DNA of 64,000 bases from Micromonospora cathayae (lineage in GTDB: Bacteria; Actinomycetota; Actinomycetes; Mycobacteriales; Micromonosporaceae), in contig NZ_CP118615.1 of assembly GCF_028993575.1 (NCBI RefSeq), positions 4,431,001-4,495,000 of the forward strand, written 5' to 3'. The translations under genes and the position numbers were made by a program. Of this stretch, positions 1 through 8,049 are shown piece after piece. Within the stretch, counting starts at the first letter, position 1; each line of letters opens with the position of its first letter. The notes beneath the pieces were generated by a model. The model saw nothing but the letters and a program-made list of their open reading frames with translations, was not told the DNA's origin and did not search any database.

Positions 1-854
1 CTGCGTGGCCCGTCGTCCCCGGGCAGCAGCAACCGGTCCGTCGGGTACTCCAGCACCGCCCGTCCGGCGGTACCGTCCACGATCACCTCACCCCGGACGA
101 AGTCCTCCCCGGCCAGCGTCACCGCCGCCACGATCGGCGGCCCCGACCGGCAGGTCACCCGCATCGCCGCGGTGTCGTCCACCTCGATCGGGCGGACCCG
201 GTACCGTTCCAACTCCACCACGGTCGGGGAGACCGGACGGCCGACGATCGCCTCGGCCACCGCCAGGCACTGCATCCAGGCGTGCGCGAGCGGGTTGGCC
301 AGCACCCCGTCCAGCACCGGCCGCCCGTCCAGCTCCCGCCGGCCGGCCCAGGGCGCCCGCGCGTAGTAGCCGTCCGTGCGCTGCCAGGCGGCGACCGTGC
401 CGATGCTCACCACCCGGCCCAGCCGGCCCTCCGCCACCGCCGCGACCAGCCGGGTCAGCGCGGCCGAGCCGAGCGCCTGGAACCCGACCTGGCAGACCCG
501 ACCGGACCCGGCCAGCGCCGCCGACAACTCCTCGTGCTCGGCCGTCGACAGCACCGGCGGCTTCTCCAGCAGCAGATCCGCCCCGGCGACCAGCACGTCC
601 CGGGCGATCGGCAGGTGGGTGTGCGGTGGCGTGCACACCACCACCACGTCCGGCCGGGTCGCGCGCAGCATCTCCCGGTGGTCGGTGAACAGCCCCGTAC
701 CGGCCGGCACCGGCGCGTCCGGGTCCGGCTCCACCGGCCGTACGTCGACCAGCGCGACCAGCTCCAGCCGGCCCGCCGCGTGCAGCGGCGCGATCACCCG
801 ACGGTGCCAGATACCGTGCCCGTTCGCCCCGACCACCGCCACCCGGGGGGTCAC
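1..854 (-). CDS. Gfo/Idh/MocA family oxidoreductase, 3' end outside window
   Basis: Leftward gene that runs off the left edge; about 284 residues are visible. The protein begins with a Rossmann signature (VAVVGANGHG, residues 4-13), followed by VVVVCTPPHTH and the EKPP segment around residue 90 that is typical of Gfo/Idh/MocA NAD(P)-dependent sugar dehydrogenases. Start GTG 852-854 was chosen because an AAGGAG Shine-Dalgarno sits 5 nt upstream. That ribosome site is supplied by the last unit of the 59-bp tandem array, whose mini-ORF stop overlaps this start as GTGA. It is probably the last visible gene of the leftward acid-sugar operon. The substrate cannot be told from the sequence. Confidence 0.9.
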   Translation of the reverse strand, partial: MTPRVAVVGANGHGIWHRRVIAPLHAAGRLELVALVDVRPVEPDPDAPVPAGTGLFTDHREMLRATRPDVVVVCTPPHTHLPIARDVLVAGADLLLEKPPVLSTAEHEELSAALAGSGRVCQVGFQALGSAALTRLVAAVAEGRLGRVVSIGTVAAWQRTDGYYARAPWAGRRELDGRPVLDGVLANPLAHAWMQCLAVAEAIVGRPVSPTVVELERYRVRPIEVDDTAAMRVTCRSGPPIVAAVTLAGEDFVRGEVIVDGTAGRAVLEYPTDRLLLPGDDGPR

Positions 855-913
855 CGGATCTCCTTCGTTCGCGACTGCGGGGCTCGCAAACCCGGCTCAC
901 TCCTCGCGCTCAC
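851..913 (-). CDS. Mini-ORF 4 of tandem array (20 codons)
   Basis: GTG 911-913 with AAGGAG 5 nt upstream. It encodes the same peptide with one P-to-S change and ends in TGA 851-853, which overlaps the GTG of the downstream Gfo/Idh gene. Its last codons supply that gene's ribosome binding site. Confidence 0.35.
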   Translation of the reverse strand: MSARSEPGLRAPQSRTKEIR

Positions 914-972
914 CGGATCTCCTTCGTTCGCGGCTGCGGGGCTCGCAGGCCCGGCTCACTCCTCGCGCTCAC
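910..972 (-). CDS. Mini-ORF 3 of tandem array (20 codons)
   Basis: GTG 970-972 with AAGGTG upstream. It encodes VSARSEPGLRAPQPRTK followed by EIR; the EIR codons themselves form the AAGGAGATCCG ribosome site of the next mini-ORF. The stop overlaps the next GTG by 4 nt. Confidence 0.35.
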   Translation of the reverse strand: MSARSEPGLRAPQPRTKEIR

Positions 973-1031
973 GGGGCCACCTTCGTTCGCGGCTGCGGGG
1001 CTCGCAGGCCCGGCTCACTCCTCGCGCTCAC
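969..1031 (-). CDS. Mini-ORF 2 of tandem array (20 codons)
   Basis: GTG 1029-1031 overlaps the stop of the previous mini-ORF, with AAGGTG 5 nt upstream. It encodes VSARSEPGLRAPQPRTK followed by VAP and a TGA overlapping the next start. Relative to mini-ORF 1 it has one V-to-G change, a silent CCA/CCG change and a different tail. Confidence 0.35.
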   Translation of the reverse strand: MSARSEPGLRAPQPRTKVAP

Positions 1032-1090
1032 AGGCTCACCTTCGTTCGCGGCTGTGGGGCTCGCAGGACCGGCTCACTCCTCGCGCTCAC
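1028..1090 (-). CDS. Mini-ORF 1 of tandem array (20 codons)
   Basis: GTG start 1088-1090 overlaps the TGA of the upstream reductase as GTGA. It encodes VSARSEPVLRAPQPRTK plus three residues and ends in TGA that overlaps the next mini-ORF. No strong Shine-Dalgarno lies upstream, so translation would depend on coupling to the reductase. Reading-frame integrity is seen directly; expression is not known. Confidence 0.35.
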   Translation of the reverse strand: MSARSEPVLRAPQPRTKVSL

Positions 1091-2580
1091 GGGGCAGCAC
1101 CCGCCAGGGTCGCCGGGACGCCGTGCCGGTCCAGGTCGGTCAACCAGCCGGTCACCGCCGCCCGCACCTCCTCGTCGGCGCTCAGCTCGGCCGGGAACAC
1201 CTCGGTCAGCCCGAACAACGCGTCCACCAGCCCGGCCGGGGTGTCCGGATGCGCCGCCAGGGCCGCCCGGATCCGGTCGGCGAGCGGGTCGTCCAACGGC
1301 AGCACCGTACCGTCGTCGGCCCGGCCCCGGACGAACCGCATCCAGGCGGCCACCACCAGCGCAGCCCAACGTGCCTCCCGACCGGCCGCCCGCAGGTCGG
1401 CGATGGTGTGCAGGACCCGCTGCGGCAGCTTCTGCGAACCGTCCATCGCCACCTGGAGGGTGCGGTGCCGGATCGCCGGGTTACCGAACCGGGCCAACGC
1501 CTGCTCGCCGTAGTCGACCACCGACACCCCGTCCGGCGGGGTGAAACTGGCCGCCACGTCCTCGGCGATCAGCCGGCGCAGCACCGTCGCCAGGTGCGGC
1601 ACGGCCAGCGCGTCGGCGATGGTCTCCCGACCGGCCAGCGCGCCCAGGTACGCCGCCGTCGAGTGCACCCCGTTGAGGGCGCGCAGCTTCAGCCGCTCCC
1701 AGGCCCCCGCGTCGTCGGTGAGCACCGCCCCGGCCGACGCCCAGTCCGGCCGGCCGCCCGGGAAGTCGTCCTCGATCACCCACTGCATGTACGGCTCGGC
1801 CGCCACCGCCGCCCGGTCCACCACGCCGAGCGCCTCCCGCGCCACGGCGAAGGTCTCCTCGGTGCTGGCCGGGACGATCCGGTCCACCATGGTGCCCGGG
1901 AACGTGACGCAGGCGGACACCCAGCCGAGCACCCGGTCCGGCACCCGCGCGTACGCCAGCGACTGCTCCACCAGCCCGCGCAGCCGGCGGCCGTTGGCGG
2001 GCAGGTTGTCGCAGCTCACCAGGGCCAACGGCCCAGCGTCCGCGGCGGCGCGGGCGAGCAGGCCGCGTACCAGCAGTCCCGGCACGGTGACCGGCGGCCG
2101 GTCGGTGGTCAGGTCGGCCACCACCTCCGGGTCCGGCCGCAGCTTCCCGCTGACCGGGTCGAGCTGGTACGCCTTCTCGGTGACGGTCAGCGTGACCACC
2201 CGGATCGCCGGGTCGGCGAGCAGGGCCACCACGGCGGCCGGGTCGCTGGCCGCGTGCCGGACCCCGGCGAGCGCCCCCACCACGCGGGTGTGGCTGCCCT
2301 CGGCCGAACTGGTGGTCACGCTGAACAGCCCGTCCTGGGCGGCGAGCGTGGTGACCAGCCCGGTGCTGCGTGGCGCGACCCCGACGATGCCCCAGTCGCC
2401 ACCGGACCGGGCCAGCGCCGCCTCGGTGTAGACCGCCTGGTGCGCCCGGTGGAACGCGCCCAGCCCCAGGTGCACGATGCCGGCCGGCACCGTCCCGGGG
2501 CGTACCAGCGGCCGACTGGCCTCGGGCAGCCGGCGCAGCACGCTCACCCCGAGCGTGGCCGCCCCCACGGTCAGCGCCAT
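1087..2580 (-). CDS. Mannitol dehydrogenase family reductase (fructuronate reductase-like)
   Basis: A 497-residue NAD-dependent polyol/uronate reductase. The N-terminal part carries GIVHLGLGAFHRAHQAVY, the usual mannitol-dehydrogenase dinucleotide region; the C-terminal domain contains the catalytic-type segment with KLRALNGVHS. Family members include mannitol-2-dehydrogenase, tagaturonate reductase and fructuronate reductase (UxuB). Because a glucuronate isomerase is two genes upstream, reduction of D-fructuronate to D-mannonate is the favoured role (inference). ATG 2578-2580 lies inside the end of the upstream fucD-like gene, a 10-nt overlap implying coupled translation. Upstream in-frame sequence overlaps that gene and was excluded. 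Confidence 0.88.
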   Translation of the reverse strand: MALTVGAATLGVSVLRRLPEASRPLVRPGTVPAGIVHLGLGAFHRAHQAVYTEAALARSGGDWGIVGVAPRSTGLVTTLAAQDGLFSVTTSSAEGSHTRVVGALAGVRHAASDPAAVVALLADPAIRVVTLTVTEKAYQLDPVSGKLRPDPEVVADLTTDRPPVTVPGLLVRGLLARAAADAGPLALVSCDNLPANGRRLRGLVEQSLAYARVPDRVLGWVSACVTFPGTMVDRIVPASTEETFAVAREALGVVDRAAVAAEPYMQWVIEDDFPGGRPDWASAGAVLTDDAGAWERLKLRALNGVHSTAAYLGALAGRETIADALAVPHLATVLRRLIAEDVAASFTPPDGVSVVDYGEQALARFGNPAIRHRTLQVAMDGSQKLPQRVLHTIADLRAAGREARWAALVVAAWMRFVRGRADDGTVLPLDDPLADRIRAALAAHPDTPAGLVDALFGLTEVFPAELSADEEVRAAVTGWLTDLDRHGVPATLAGAAP

Positions 2581-3875
2581 ACCGGGCCGTCCGGGAACCG
2601 GAACTCGGCGACCGACTCCGGCTTCATCGTCGCGCTGTAGCCGGGCTCGGTGGGCAGCAGGTACCGCCCGCCCCGGGTCCGTACCGGGTCGACGAAGTGC
2701 TCGTGCAGGTGGTCGACGTACTCCACCATCCGTCCCTCCAGGCTGGTGCCGACCCGCAGGAAGTCGAAGACCGCCAGGTGCTGCACGTACTCGCAGAGGC
2801 CCACCCCGCCGGAGTGCGGGCAGATCGGCACCCCGAACTTCGCCGCCATCAGGATCTCGGCCAGCACCTCGTTCACCCCGCCGACCCGGCACGAGTCGAT
2901 CTGCATCACCCCGATCGCCTCGGCCTGGAGCAGCTGCTTGAAGATCACCCGGTTGGCGGCCACCTCGCCGGTGGCGACCCGGCACCGGCCGCCGGTCAGC
3001 TCGGTGACCGCGCGGGCGATCCGGGCGTGCCCGAGGATGTCGTCGGCGTGCGTCGGCTCCTCGATCCAGTACGGGTCCACCTCGGCCAGCGCCGCCATGT
3101 TGGTGATCGCCTCGTCGACGTCCCACACCTGGTTGGCGTCCATCATCAGCAGCGCGTCCGGACCGATCTCGGACCGGATGATCCGGGCCCGCCGCAGGTC
3201 GTCGGCGGGCGGACCGCCGACCTTCATCTTCATCGCCCGCCAGCCGGCCGCGTACGCCTCGCGGGTCAGCGCCCGCACCTTGTCGTCCGGGTAGCCCAGC
3301 CAGCCGACCGAGGTGGTGTACGACGGGAAGCCGTCCCGCTCCAGCAGAGCGATCCGGTCGGCCATCCCGTCGCGGCCCTTGTCCAGGATGGTGGCCGCCT
3401 CGTCCGGGGTGAGCGCGTCGGTGATGTGGTGGAAGTCGACGCTGGCGACCAGTTCCTCGGTCGACAGTTCGGCCAGGAACCGCCACATCGGCTTGCCGGC
3501 CAGCTTGGCCCGCAGGTCCCACACCGCGTTGACCAGCGCGCCGGTCGCCATGTGGATGACGCCCTTCTCCGGCCCCAGCCAGCGCAGCTGCACGTCGGCG
3601 CTGAGCGACCGCCAGAACGTCACCTGGTCGGCGGCGATCTCCTCGACCGTCTTCCCCTCGACGTGGTGGGCGAGGGCCCGGACGGCGGCGCAGGTGATCT
3701 CGTTGCCCCGGCCGTTGGTGAAGGTGAAGCCGGCCCCGGTGACGCCCGCGTCGGTGCGCAGCTCCACGTAGGTGGCCGAGTAGTCGCCCTTGTTGATCGC
3801 GTCCGAGCCGTCGCCGGTCCGGGCGGTGGGGAACCGGACGTCGTGCACCTCGACGCCGGTGATGGTGACCGTCAT
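2571..3875 (-). CDS. L-fuconate dehydratase-like enolase superfamily protein
   Basis: 434 residues, the usual length of L-fuconate dehydratase (FucD). FucD-type stretches include QLRWLGPEKGVIH (95-107), the KxK base motif KMKVGG (216-221), metal ligands D246 (MMDANQ), E272/E273 (WIEEP) and E304 (ATGE), and catalytic-type H354 (CPHSGG). Family members abstract the proton alpha to the carboxylate of an acid sugar and eliminate water to give a 2-keto-3-deoxy acid. It starts with an ATGA overlap of uxaC. With UxaC and a UxuB-like reductase beside it and no UxuA/ManD in view, it may act on mannonate or another aldonate rather than L-fuconate; that is inference. Confidence 0.87.
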   Translation of the reverse strand: MTVTITGVEVHDVRFPTARTGDGSDAINKGDYSATYVELRTDAGVTGAGFTFTNGRGNEITCAAVRALAHHVEGKTVEEIAADQVTFWRSLSADVQLRWLGPEKGVIHMATGALVNAVWDLRAKLAGKPMWRFLAELSTEELVASVDFHHITDALTPDEAATILDKGRDGMADRIALLERDGFPSYTTSVGWLGYPDDKVRALTREAYAAGWRAMKMKVGGPPADDLRRARIIRSEIGPDALLMMDANQVWDVDEAITNMAALAEVDPYWIEEPTHADDILGHARIARAVTELTGGRCRVATGEVAANRVIFKQLLQAEAIGVMQIDSCRVGGVNEVLAEILMAAKFGVPICPHSGGVGLCEYVQHLAVFDFLRVGTSLEGRMVEYVDHLHEHFVDPVRTRGGRYLLPTEPGYSATMKPESVAEFRFPDGPVWR

Positions 3876-5302
3876 GCCTTGACCCCGATCTTGAAAACCT
3901 TCTTCGGCAGCCGGTACGCCAGGTCGACGATGGTCTCGGCCGCCTCGTCCTCGGCCAGCCGGTGTTCGGCGACCAGCCGGGCCAGGAAGGCCGCGTCGAC
4001 CCGACGGGCCACGTCGTGGCGTACCGGGATGGAACAGAACGCGCGGGTGTCGTCGACGAACCCGGCGGTGTTGTAGAAGCCGGCCGACTCGGTGACCGAC
4101 TCACGGAACCGGCGCAGCACCTCGGGGGAGTCCAGGAACCACCAGGGCGCGCCCAGGTAGAGGGCGGCGTACCCGCCGGCGAGCGGGGCCAGCTCCCGGC
4201 TGAACGTGTACTCGTCGAGGGTGTAGACCACCAGGGTCAGCCGGGGGTCGTTGCCGTACGCGTCCAGCAGCGGGGTCAGCGCGTGCAGGTACTCGGTGGC
4301 CTGCGGGATGTCGCCGCCGACGTCCCGACCGTGGGTGGCGTACAGCCACCGGTTGTGGTTGCGTACCGCGCCCGGGTGCAGCTGCATGACCAGCCCGTCG
4401 TCCAGCGACATCCGGGCGAACTCCACCAGCATGTGCGCCCGGAACGCCTCCGCGTCGGCCGCGTCGGCCTGCCCGCGCCGGCCCTTGTCGTACAGCGCCG
4501 CCGCCTCCGCCGCGCTCAGGTCCAACGTCAGGGCGGTCAGGTGACCGTGGTCGGAGGAGGTCGCGCCGGCCGCGATGAACGCCTCCCGGCGTCGCCGTAG
4601 CGCGCGCAGGAACCCGTCGTACGTGCCGGTGTCCTCGCCGGAGACCTCGGCGAGCTGGTCGACGTTGGCCGACCAGTTCTCGAACTCCATGTCCACCACG
4701 TTGTCCGGCCGGAAGGTGGTGATCACCCGGCCGCCGGGGCCGCCCCAGCCGTCGGCGGCCAGCTTGGCGTGCCGGCCCAGGTCGTCCAGGGGCGACTCGG
4801 TGGTGGCGAGCACCTCGATGCCGAACCGCTCGAACAGCGCCCGGGGCCGGAACTCCGGCTCGGCCAGCCGGGCGGCGATGGCGTCGTACACCTCGTCGGC
4901 GGTGGCCGGCGACAGCGCCGTCGACACCCCGAAGACCTCCCGGAAGGTCTGTTCCAGCCACAACCGGGACGGGGTGCCCCGGAACAGGTGCCAGTGGTCG
5001 GCGAACCGTCGCCAGATGGTCCGGCCGTCGGTCTCCACCGGGCTCCCGTCGACCGCCGGCACCCCCAGCTCCGCCGGGCGTACCCCCTGGCTGAGCAGCA
5101 TCCGGGTGACGTAGTGGTCCGGCACGATCAGCAGCTGCGCCGGGTCGGGGAAGGGCCGGTCCTCGGCCAGCAGCGCCGGGTCGACGTGCCCGTGCGGCGA
5201 GATGATCGGCTGCTGCGCCGCGAGGGCGTACAGCTCCCGGGCCAGGGCACGTTGCCCCGGCTCGGCGGGGAAGAGCAGGTCGGTGCGGTTCGCGGTGGGC
5301 AC
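3872..5302 (-). CDS. uxaC: Glucuronate isomerase UxaC
   Basis: 476-residue amidohydrolase-fold isomerase converting D-glucuronate to D-fructuronate (or D-galacturonate to D-tagaturonate). The family's N-terminal metal motif PIISPHGHVDP is at residues 32-42 (H37, H39), and the C-terminal segment KKVFKIGVKA is typical of the end of UxaC. GTG start 5300-5302 has GAGGAG 8 nt upstream. It is 28 nt downstream of the Gfo/Idh gene and overlaps the dehydratase gene by 4 nt, so it is in the middle of the leftward operon. This is the clearest indicator that the locus processes uronates. Confidence 0.93.
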   Translation of the reverse strand: MPTANRTDLLFPAEPGQRALARELYALAAQQPIISPHGHVDPALLAEDRPFPDPAQLLIVPDHYVTRMLLSQGVRPAELGVPAVDGSPVETDGRTIWRRFADHWHLFRGTPSRLWLEQTFREVFGVSTALSPATADEVYDAIAARLAEPEFRPRALFERFGIEVLATTESPLDDLGRHAKLAADGWGGPGGRVITTFRPDNVVDMEFENWSANVDQLAEVSGEDTGTYDGFLRALRRRREAFIAAGATSSDHGHLTALTLDLSAAEAAALYDKGRRGQADAADAEAFRAHMLVEFARMSLDDGLVMQLHPGAVRNHNRWLYATHGRDVGGDIPQATEYLHALTPLLDAYGNDPRLTLVVYTLDEYTFSRELAPLAGGYAALYLGAPWWFLDSPEVLRRFRESVTESAGFYNTAGFVDDTRAFCSIPVRHDVARRVDAAFLARLVAEHRLAEDEAAETIVDLAYRLPKKVFKIGVKA

Positions 5303-5330
5303 GGGTGGGGCTCCTCGGCGGATGGGCGGG

Positions 5331-6659
5331 TCAGGGCAGGGTCAGCAGGTCGGCGACCCGGACCGGCTGCCCGGTGTCGAAGGACCGGTTGGCGGCCAGC
5401 CCGGTGAGCAGGGCCAGCGCGCCGTCGCGGGCGGTCGCGGCCCGGCCCATCGGGTCGGGTTCGCCACCGAACAGCACCTTGGTCATCCGGGCGTCCGCGC
5501 CGCCGTGCCCGTGGCGGGTGTACCCCTCGACCGGCACCTGCTGCGGCGGGGTCCAGAACGGTCGCAGCGTGATGGTGGCCGCGCCGGCCTCGGCGGCGGC
5601 CTCGGTGCCGTGCAGGGCGGCGCCCTTGAGCGCCCCGGCGGCCTGCGGGCTGACGAAGTCGCTCTCGACGACCTCCAGCTCCAGCCGGCCCCGGCTGCCG
5701 TTGACCATCACCCGGTAGCCCTCCCACGGGGCGTACGCGGTCAGGTGGTAGGTCATGGTCGCGCCGGTGTCGTAGCGGGCCAGCACCGCCATGTCGTCCT
5801 CGATGGTGACGCCGGGGGCGAAGACGTTCTGGTCGCGGTGGTAGCCGTCGGCGACCTCGGCGTCCAGGTACAGCTCCTTCAGGCGGGGGTGTTCGGCCAG
5901 CCGCAGGGCGAACGGGTCGTCGGCCGCGGCGGGGGCGGCGTGCGCCCGGTCGTAGTCGCGGGCGTAGCCGTGCCGCCGGCCGTGCTCGCCGTAGAAGAAC
6001 AGCCGCCCGGCCGCGTACACCTCGACCGGGGTGGCGTCCAGCCACCAGTTGACCAGGTCGAAGTGGTGGCTGGCCTTGTGCACCATCAGCCCGCCGGAGT
6101 TGGCCCGGTCCCGGTGCCAGCGGCGGAAGTAGTCCGCGCCGTGCCGGACGTCGAGCAGCCACTCGAAGTGCACCGACCCGATCTCGCCGACCGCGCCGTC
6201 GGCGAGCAGCTGCCGGACCTTCTCGTGCAACGGGTTGTAGCGGTAGTTGAACGCCACCCTTACCTGCCGGCCGGTGGCCGCCACCGCGTCGAGGATCCGC
6301 TGGCAGCGGGGCGCGTCGACGGTCATCGGCTTCTCGGTGACCACGTCGCAGCCGGCGTGCAGGGCGGCGACGATGTACTCGTCGTGGGTGACGTCGGTGC
6401 TGGTCACCAGCACCACGTCCACCCGCTCCTTGGCCAGCATGGCGGCGAACTCGTCGGCGGGGTACGTCGGCACCGGCGGGTGGCCCAGCTCGGTCAGCCA
6501 GCGGTTGTGCGCGTCCATCCGCACCTGGTTGACGTCGGCGAAGGCGACCAGCTCGGCGGTGTCGGCGTGGTCGAGCACCAGCGCCCGCACGAACATCTCG
6601 GCGCGGGCCCCGGTTCCCACCAGGGCGTGCCGGACCCGCGTTCCGGTTCCGGATGACAT
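5331..6659 (-). CDS. Gfo/Idh/MocA family oxidoreductase
   Basis: 442 residues. The N-terminal Rossmann domain carries HALVGTGARAEMF, then VVLVTSTDVTHDEYIVAALHAG and the EKPM motif with its conserved lysine near residue 111. The C-terminal domain contains GGLMVHKASHHFDLVNWW, where histidines of this type help bind substrate in the family. Start ATG 6657-6659 is preceded by GGGAGG. It is the first gene of the leftward operon, directly downstream of an inverted repeat that resembles a LacI-family operator. The substrate is unknown; oxidation of a sugar or uronate before isomerisation is plausible. Confidence 0.9.
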   Translation of the reverse strand: MSSGTGTRVRHALVGTGARAEMFVRALVLDHADTAELVAFADVNQVRMDAHNRWLTELGHPPVPTYPADEFAAMLAKERVDVVLVTSTDVTHDEYIVAALHAGCDVVTEKPMTVDAPRCQRILDAVAATGRQVRVAFNYRYNPLHEKVRQLLADGAVGEIGSVHFEWLLDVRHGADYFRRWHRDRANSGGLMVHKASHHFDLVNWWLDATPVEVYAAGRLFFYGEHGRRHGYARDYDRAHAAPAAADDPFALRLAEHPRLKELYLDAEVADGYHRDQNVFAPGVTIEDDMAVLARYDTGATMTYHLTAYAPWEGYRVMVNGSRGRLELEVVESDFVSPQAAGALKGAALHGTEAAAEAGAATITLRPFWTPPQQVPVEGYTRHGHGGADARMTKVLFGGEPDPMGRAATARDGALALLTGLAANRSFDTGQPVRVADLLTLP

Positions 6660-6679
6660 CGTGATCGCCTCCCGGCGGC

Positions 6680-6693
6680 TGCAAAGGTTTGCA
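6680..6693. promoter_or_regulatory. LacI-type operator candidate
   Basis: TGCAAAGGTTTGCA, 6-bp arms TGCAAA/TTTGCA around a 2-bp centre, between the start of the leftward operon (6659) and its likely promoter. LacI-family operators are commonly such short palindromes. A second, degenerate copy lies at 6833-6846 (CACAACCGTTTGCA, 11 of 14 matching TGCAAACGTTTGCA). Confidence 0.65.
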
Positions 6694-6822
6694 GCGAAGG
6701 AACCACGTCGGTTACGTCCACGTCAACGGTCGATGCCAAAGCGGCGGAGAACATCCCGTTTTGGTGGGGTATCAGTGGGCGGAACGGTGCCCGCCGAAAC
6801 GGAATCGACATCAAAGAACCCG

Positions 6823-6852
6823 TTGACAGCAACACAACCGTTTGCATTAATT
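6823..6852 (+). promoter_or_regulatory. Promoter of lacI-ABC operon with overlapping operator
   Basis: TTGACA at 6823-6828, then 17 nt, then ATTAAT at 6846-6851: a good sigma-70-like pair. The degenerate operator 6833-6846 fills the spacer and touches the -10, so bound repressor would block this promoter. The LacI gene starts at 6900, suggesting autoregulation. Confidence 0.6.
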
Positions 6853-6899
6853 GGCGACACCCACGTGACCACAGCCACACCCGCAACCGAGGGGTCGCC

Positions 6900-8030
6900 G
6901 TGCCAGCCACCATCCGAGACGTCGCGCGGGCCTCCGGCGTGCACATCTCCACGGTCTCCCGCACGTTCTCGGCCCCGCACCTGGTCAACCCCGAGACCCG
7001 GGTCCGGGTCCTCGCCTGCGCCGAGGAACTCGGCTACCGCCCGAACCGGGCCGCCCGGGCGCTGATCACCGGCCGGACCCACAACATCGGCCTGATCATC
7101 GCCGACATCGCCAACCCCTTCTTCCCGCCCCTGATCAAGGCGGCGGAGAGCCAGGCCCGCCACCGCGACTACCACGTCTTCGTCGCCGACACCAACGAGG
7201 ACCCGGTCGCCGAGGAGGAACTGGTCCACGCCATGGCCAAGCAGGTCGACGGGGTGCTGCTGTGCAGCCCCCGGATGAGCAACAGCCTGATCGAGCAGCT
7301 CAGCCGGGAAGTCCCGCTGGTGGTGATAAACCGCCAGGTGACCGGGCTGCCGTGCGTGATGATGGACGTCGCCCAGGGCGCCCGGCTGGCCATCGAACAC
7401 CTGCTCGACCTCGGGCACCGGAAACTGGCCCTGCTCAGCGGTCCCCGGGGCTCGTGGACCAGCCGGGAACTACGCCGGTCCGCCGTCGCGGCGGCCCGCA
7501 GCGGCGGTGCCGAACTGACCGTGCTCGGCCCCAACCCACCCACCGAGACCGGCGGCGCCGGCCTGGCCGACCAGGTCCGTCGCGCCGAGGTCACTGCGGT
7601 GCTCGCCTACAACGACCTGATGGCGATCGGGCTCATCGAAGGGCTCGACGCGCTCGGGATCCGGGTGCCGCAGGACGTGAGCGTCGTCGGGATCGACGAC
7701 ATCGCGCTCAGCCGGCTCACCCGACCCAAGTTGACGACGGTGGCCACGCCTACCGCGGCCGCCGGCCGGACGGCCGTCGACATGCTGCTGCAACACGACA
7801 CCGGGGTCCGTGCCCGGGGCGTCCGCAACGGCACGTCCGACGACCGTCGCACCACCGCACAGGTAATGCTCCAGACCGAACTGGTCATCCGCGACTCGAC
7901 CGCACCCGCACCCCTGGACGGTCGGAACCGTCCCGGTGCCGCCTGCACCGACCCGGACCCGGACCCGCACTGCACTGCGGGCCCGGGTCACCCGGCGACG
8001 GCGACCACCGGTGACGTCGTCGCCTCCTAA
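6900..8030 (+). CDS. LacI family transcriptional regulator
   Basis: 376 residues. The N-terminal HTH is TIRDVARASGVHISTVSRTF, then the hinge-type segment YRPNRAARALITGRT, then a periplasmic-binding-like sensor domain ending near VVGIDDIALSRLTRPKLTTV. The last 50 or so residues are a low-complexity tail rich in Asp, Pro and Thr, beyond the normal end (about 340). Start is GTG 6900-6902. Only 19 nt separate it from the binding-protein gene, so regulator and transporter are probably co-transcribed. It probably represses both divergent operons through TGCAAA/TTTGCA sites in the absence of a sugar-acid inducer (inference). Confidence 0.92.
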   Translation: MPATIRDVARASGVHISTVSRTFSAPHLVNPETRVRVLACAEELGYRPNRAARALITGRTHNIGLIIADIANPFFPPLIKAAESQARHRDYHVFVADTNEDPVAEEELVHAMAKQVDGVLLCSPRMSNSLIEQLSREVPLVVINRQVTGLPCVMMDVAQGARLAIEHLLDLGHRKLALLSGPRGSWTSRELRRSAVAAARSGGAELTVLGPNPPTETGGAGLADQVRRAEVTAVLAYNDLMAIGLIEGLDALGIRVPQDVSVVGIDDIALSRLTRPKLTTVATPTAAAGRTAVDMLLQHDTGVRARGVRNGTSDDRRTTAQVMLQTELVIRDSTAPAPLDGRNRPGAACTDPDPDPHCTAGPGHPATATTGDVVAS

Positions 8031-8049
8031 CGCCAAGGAGTGAGCGCAC

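Larger units (their letters stand above)
851..1086. repeat. Four tandem 59-bp units between two operon genes
   Basis: Units begin at 851, 910, 969 and 1028, so the period is exactly 59 bp. Each contains the core ccttcgttcgcg-ctg, then ggctcgca, then ctcactcctcgcgc. The array fills the whole gap between the reductase stop (1087-1089) and the next start (852-854). Most changes between units fall in the stretch beside the overlap and in a few single bases. On the minus strand each unit carries an AAGG(A/T)G ribosome-site-like stretch 5 nt before a GTG. No spacers separate the units, so this is not a CRISPR array. Confidence 0.95.

Noticed and set aside
851..1086. Possible CRISPR array
   Set aside because: Units are directly adjacent with no unique spacers, and no cas genes are near.
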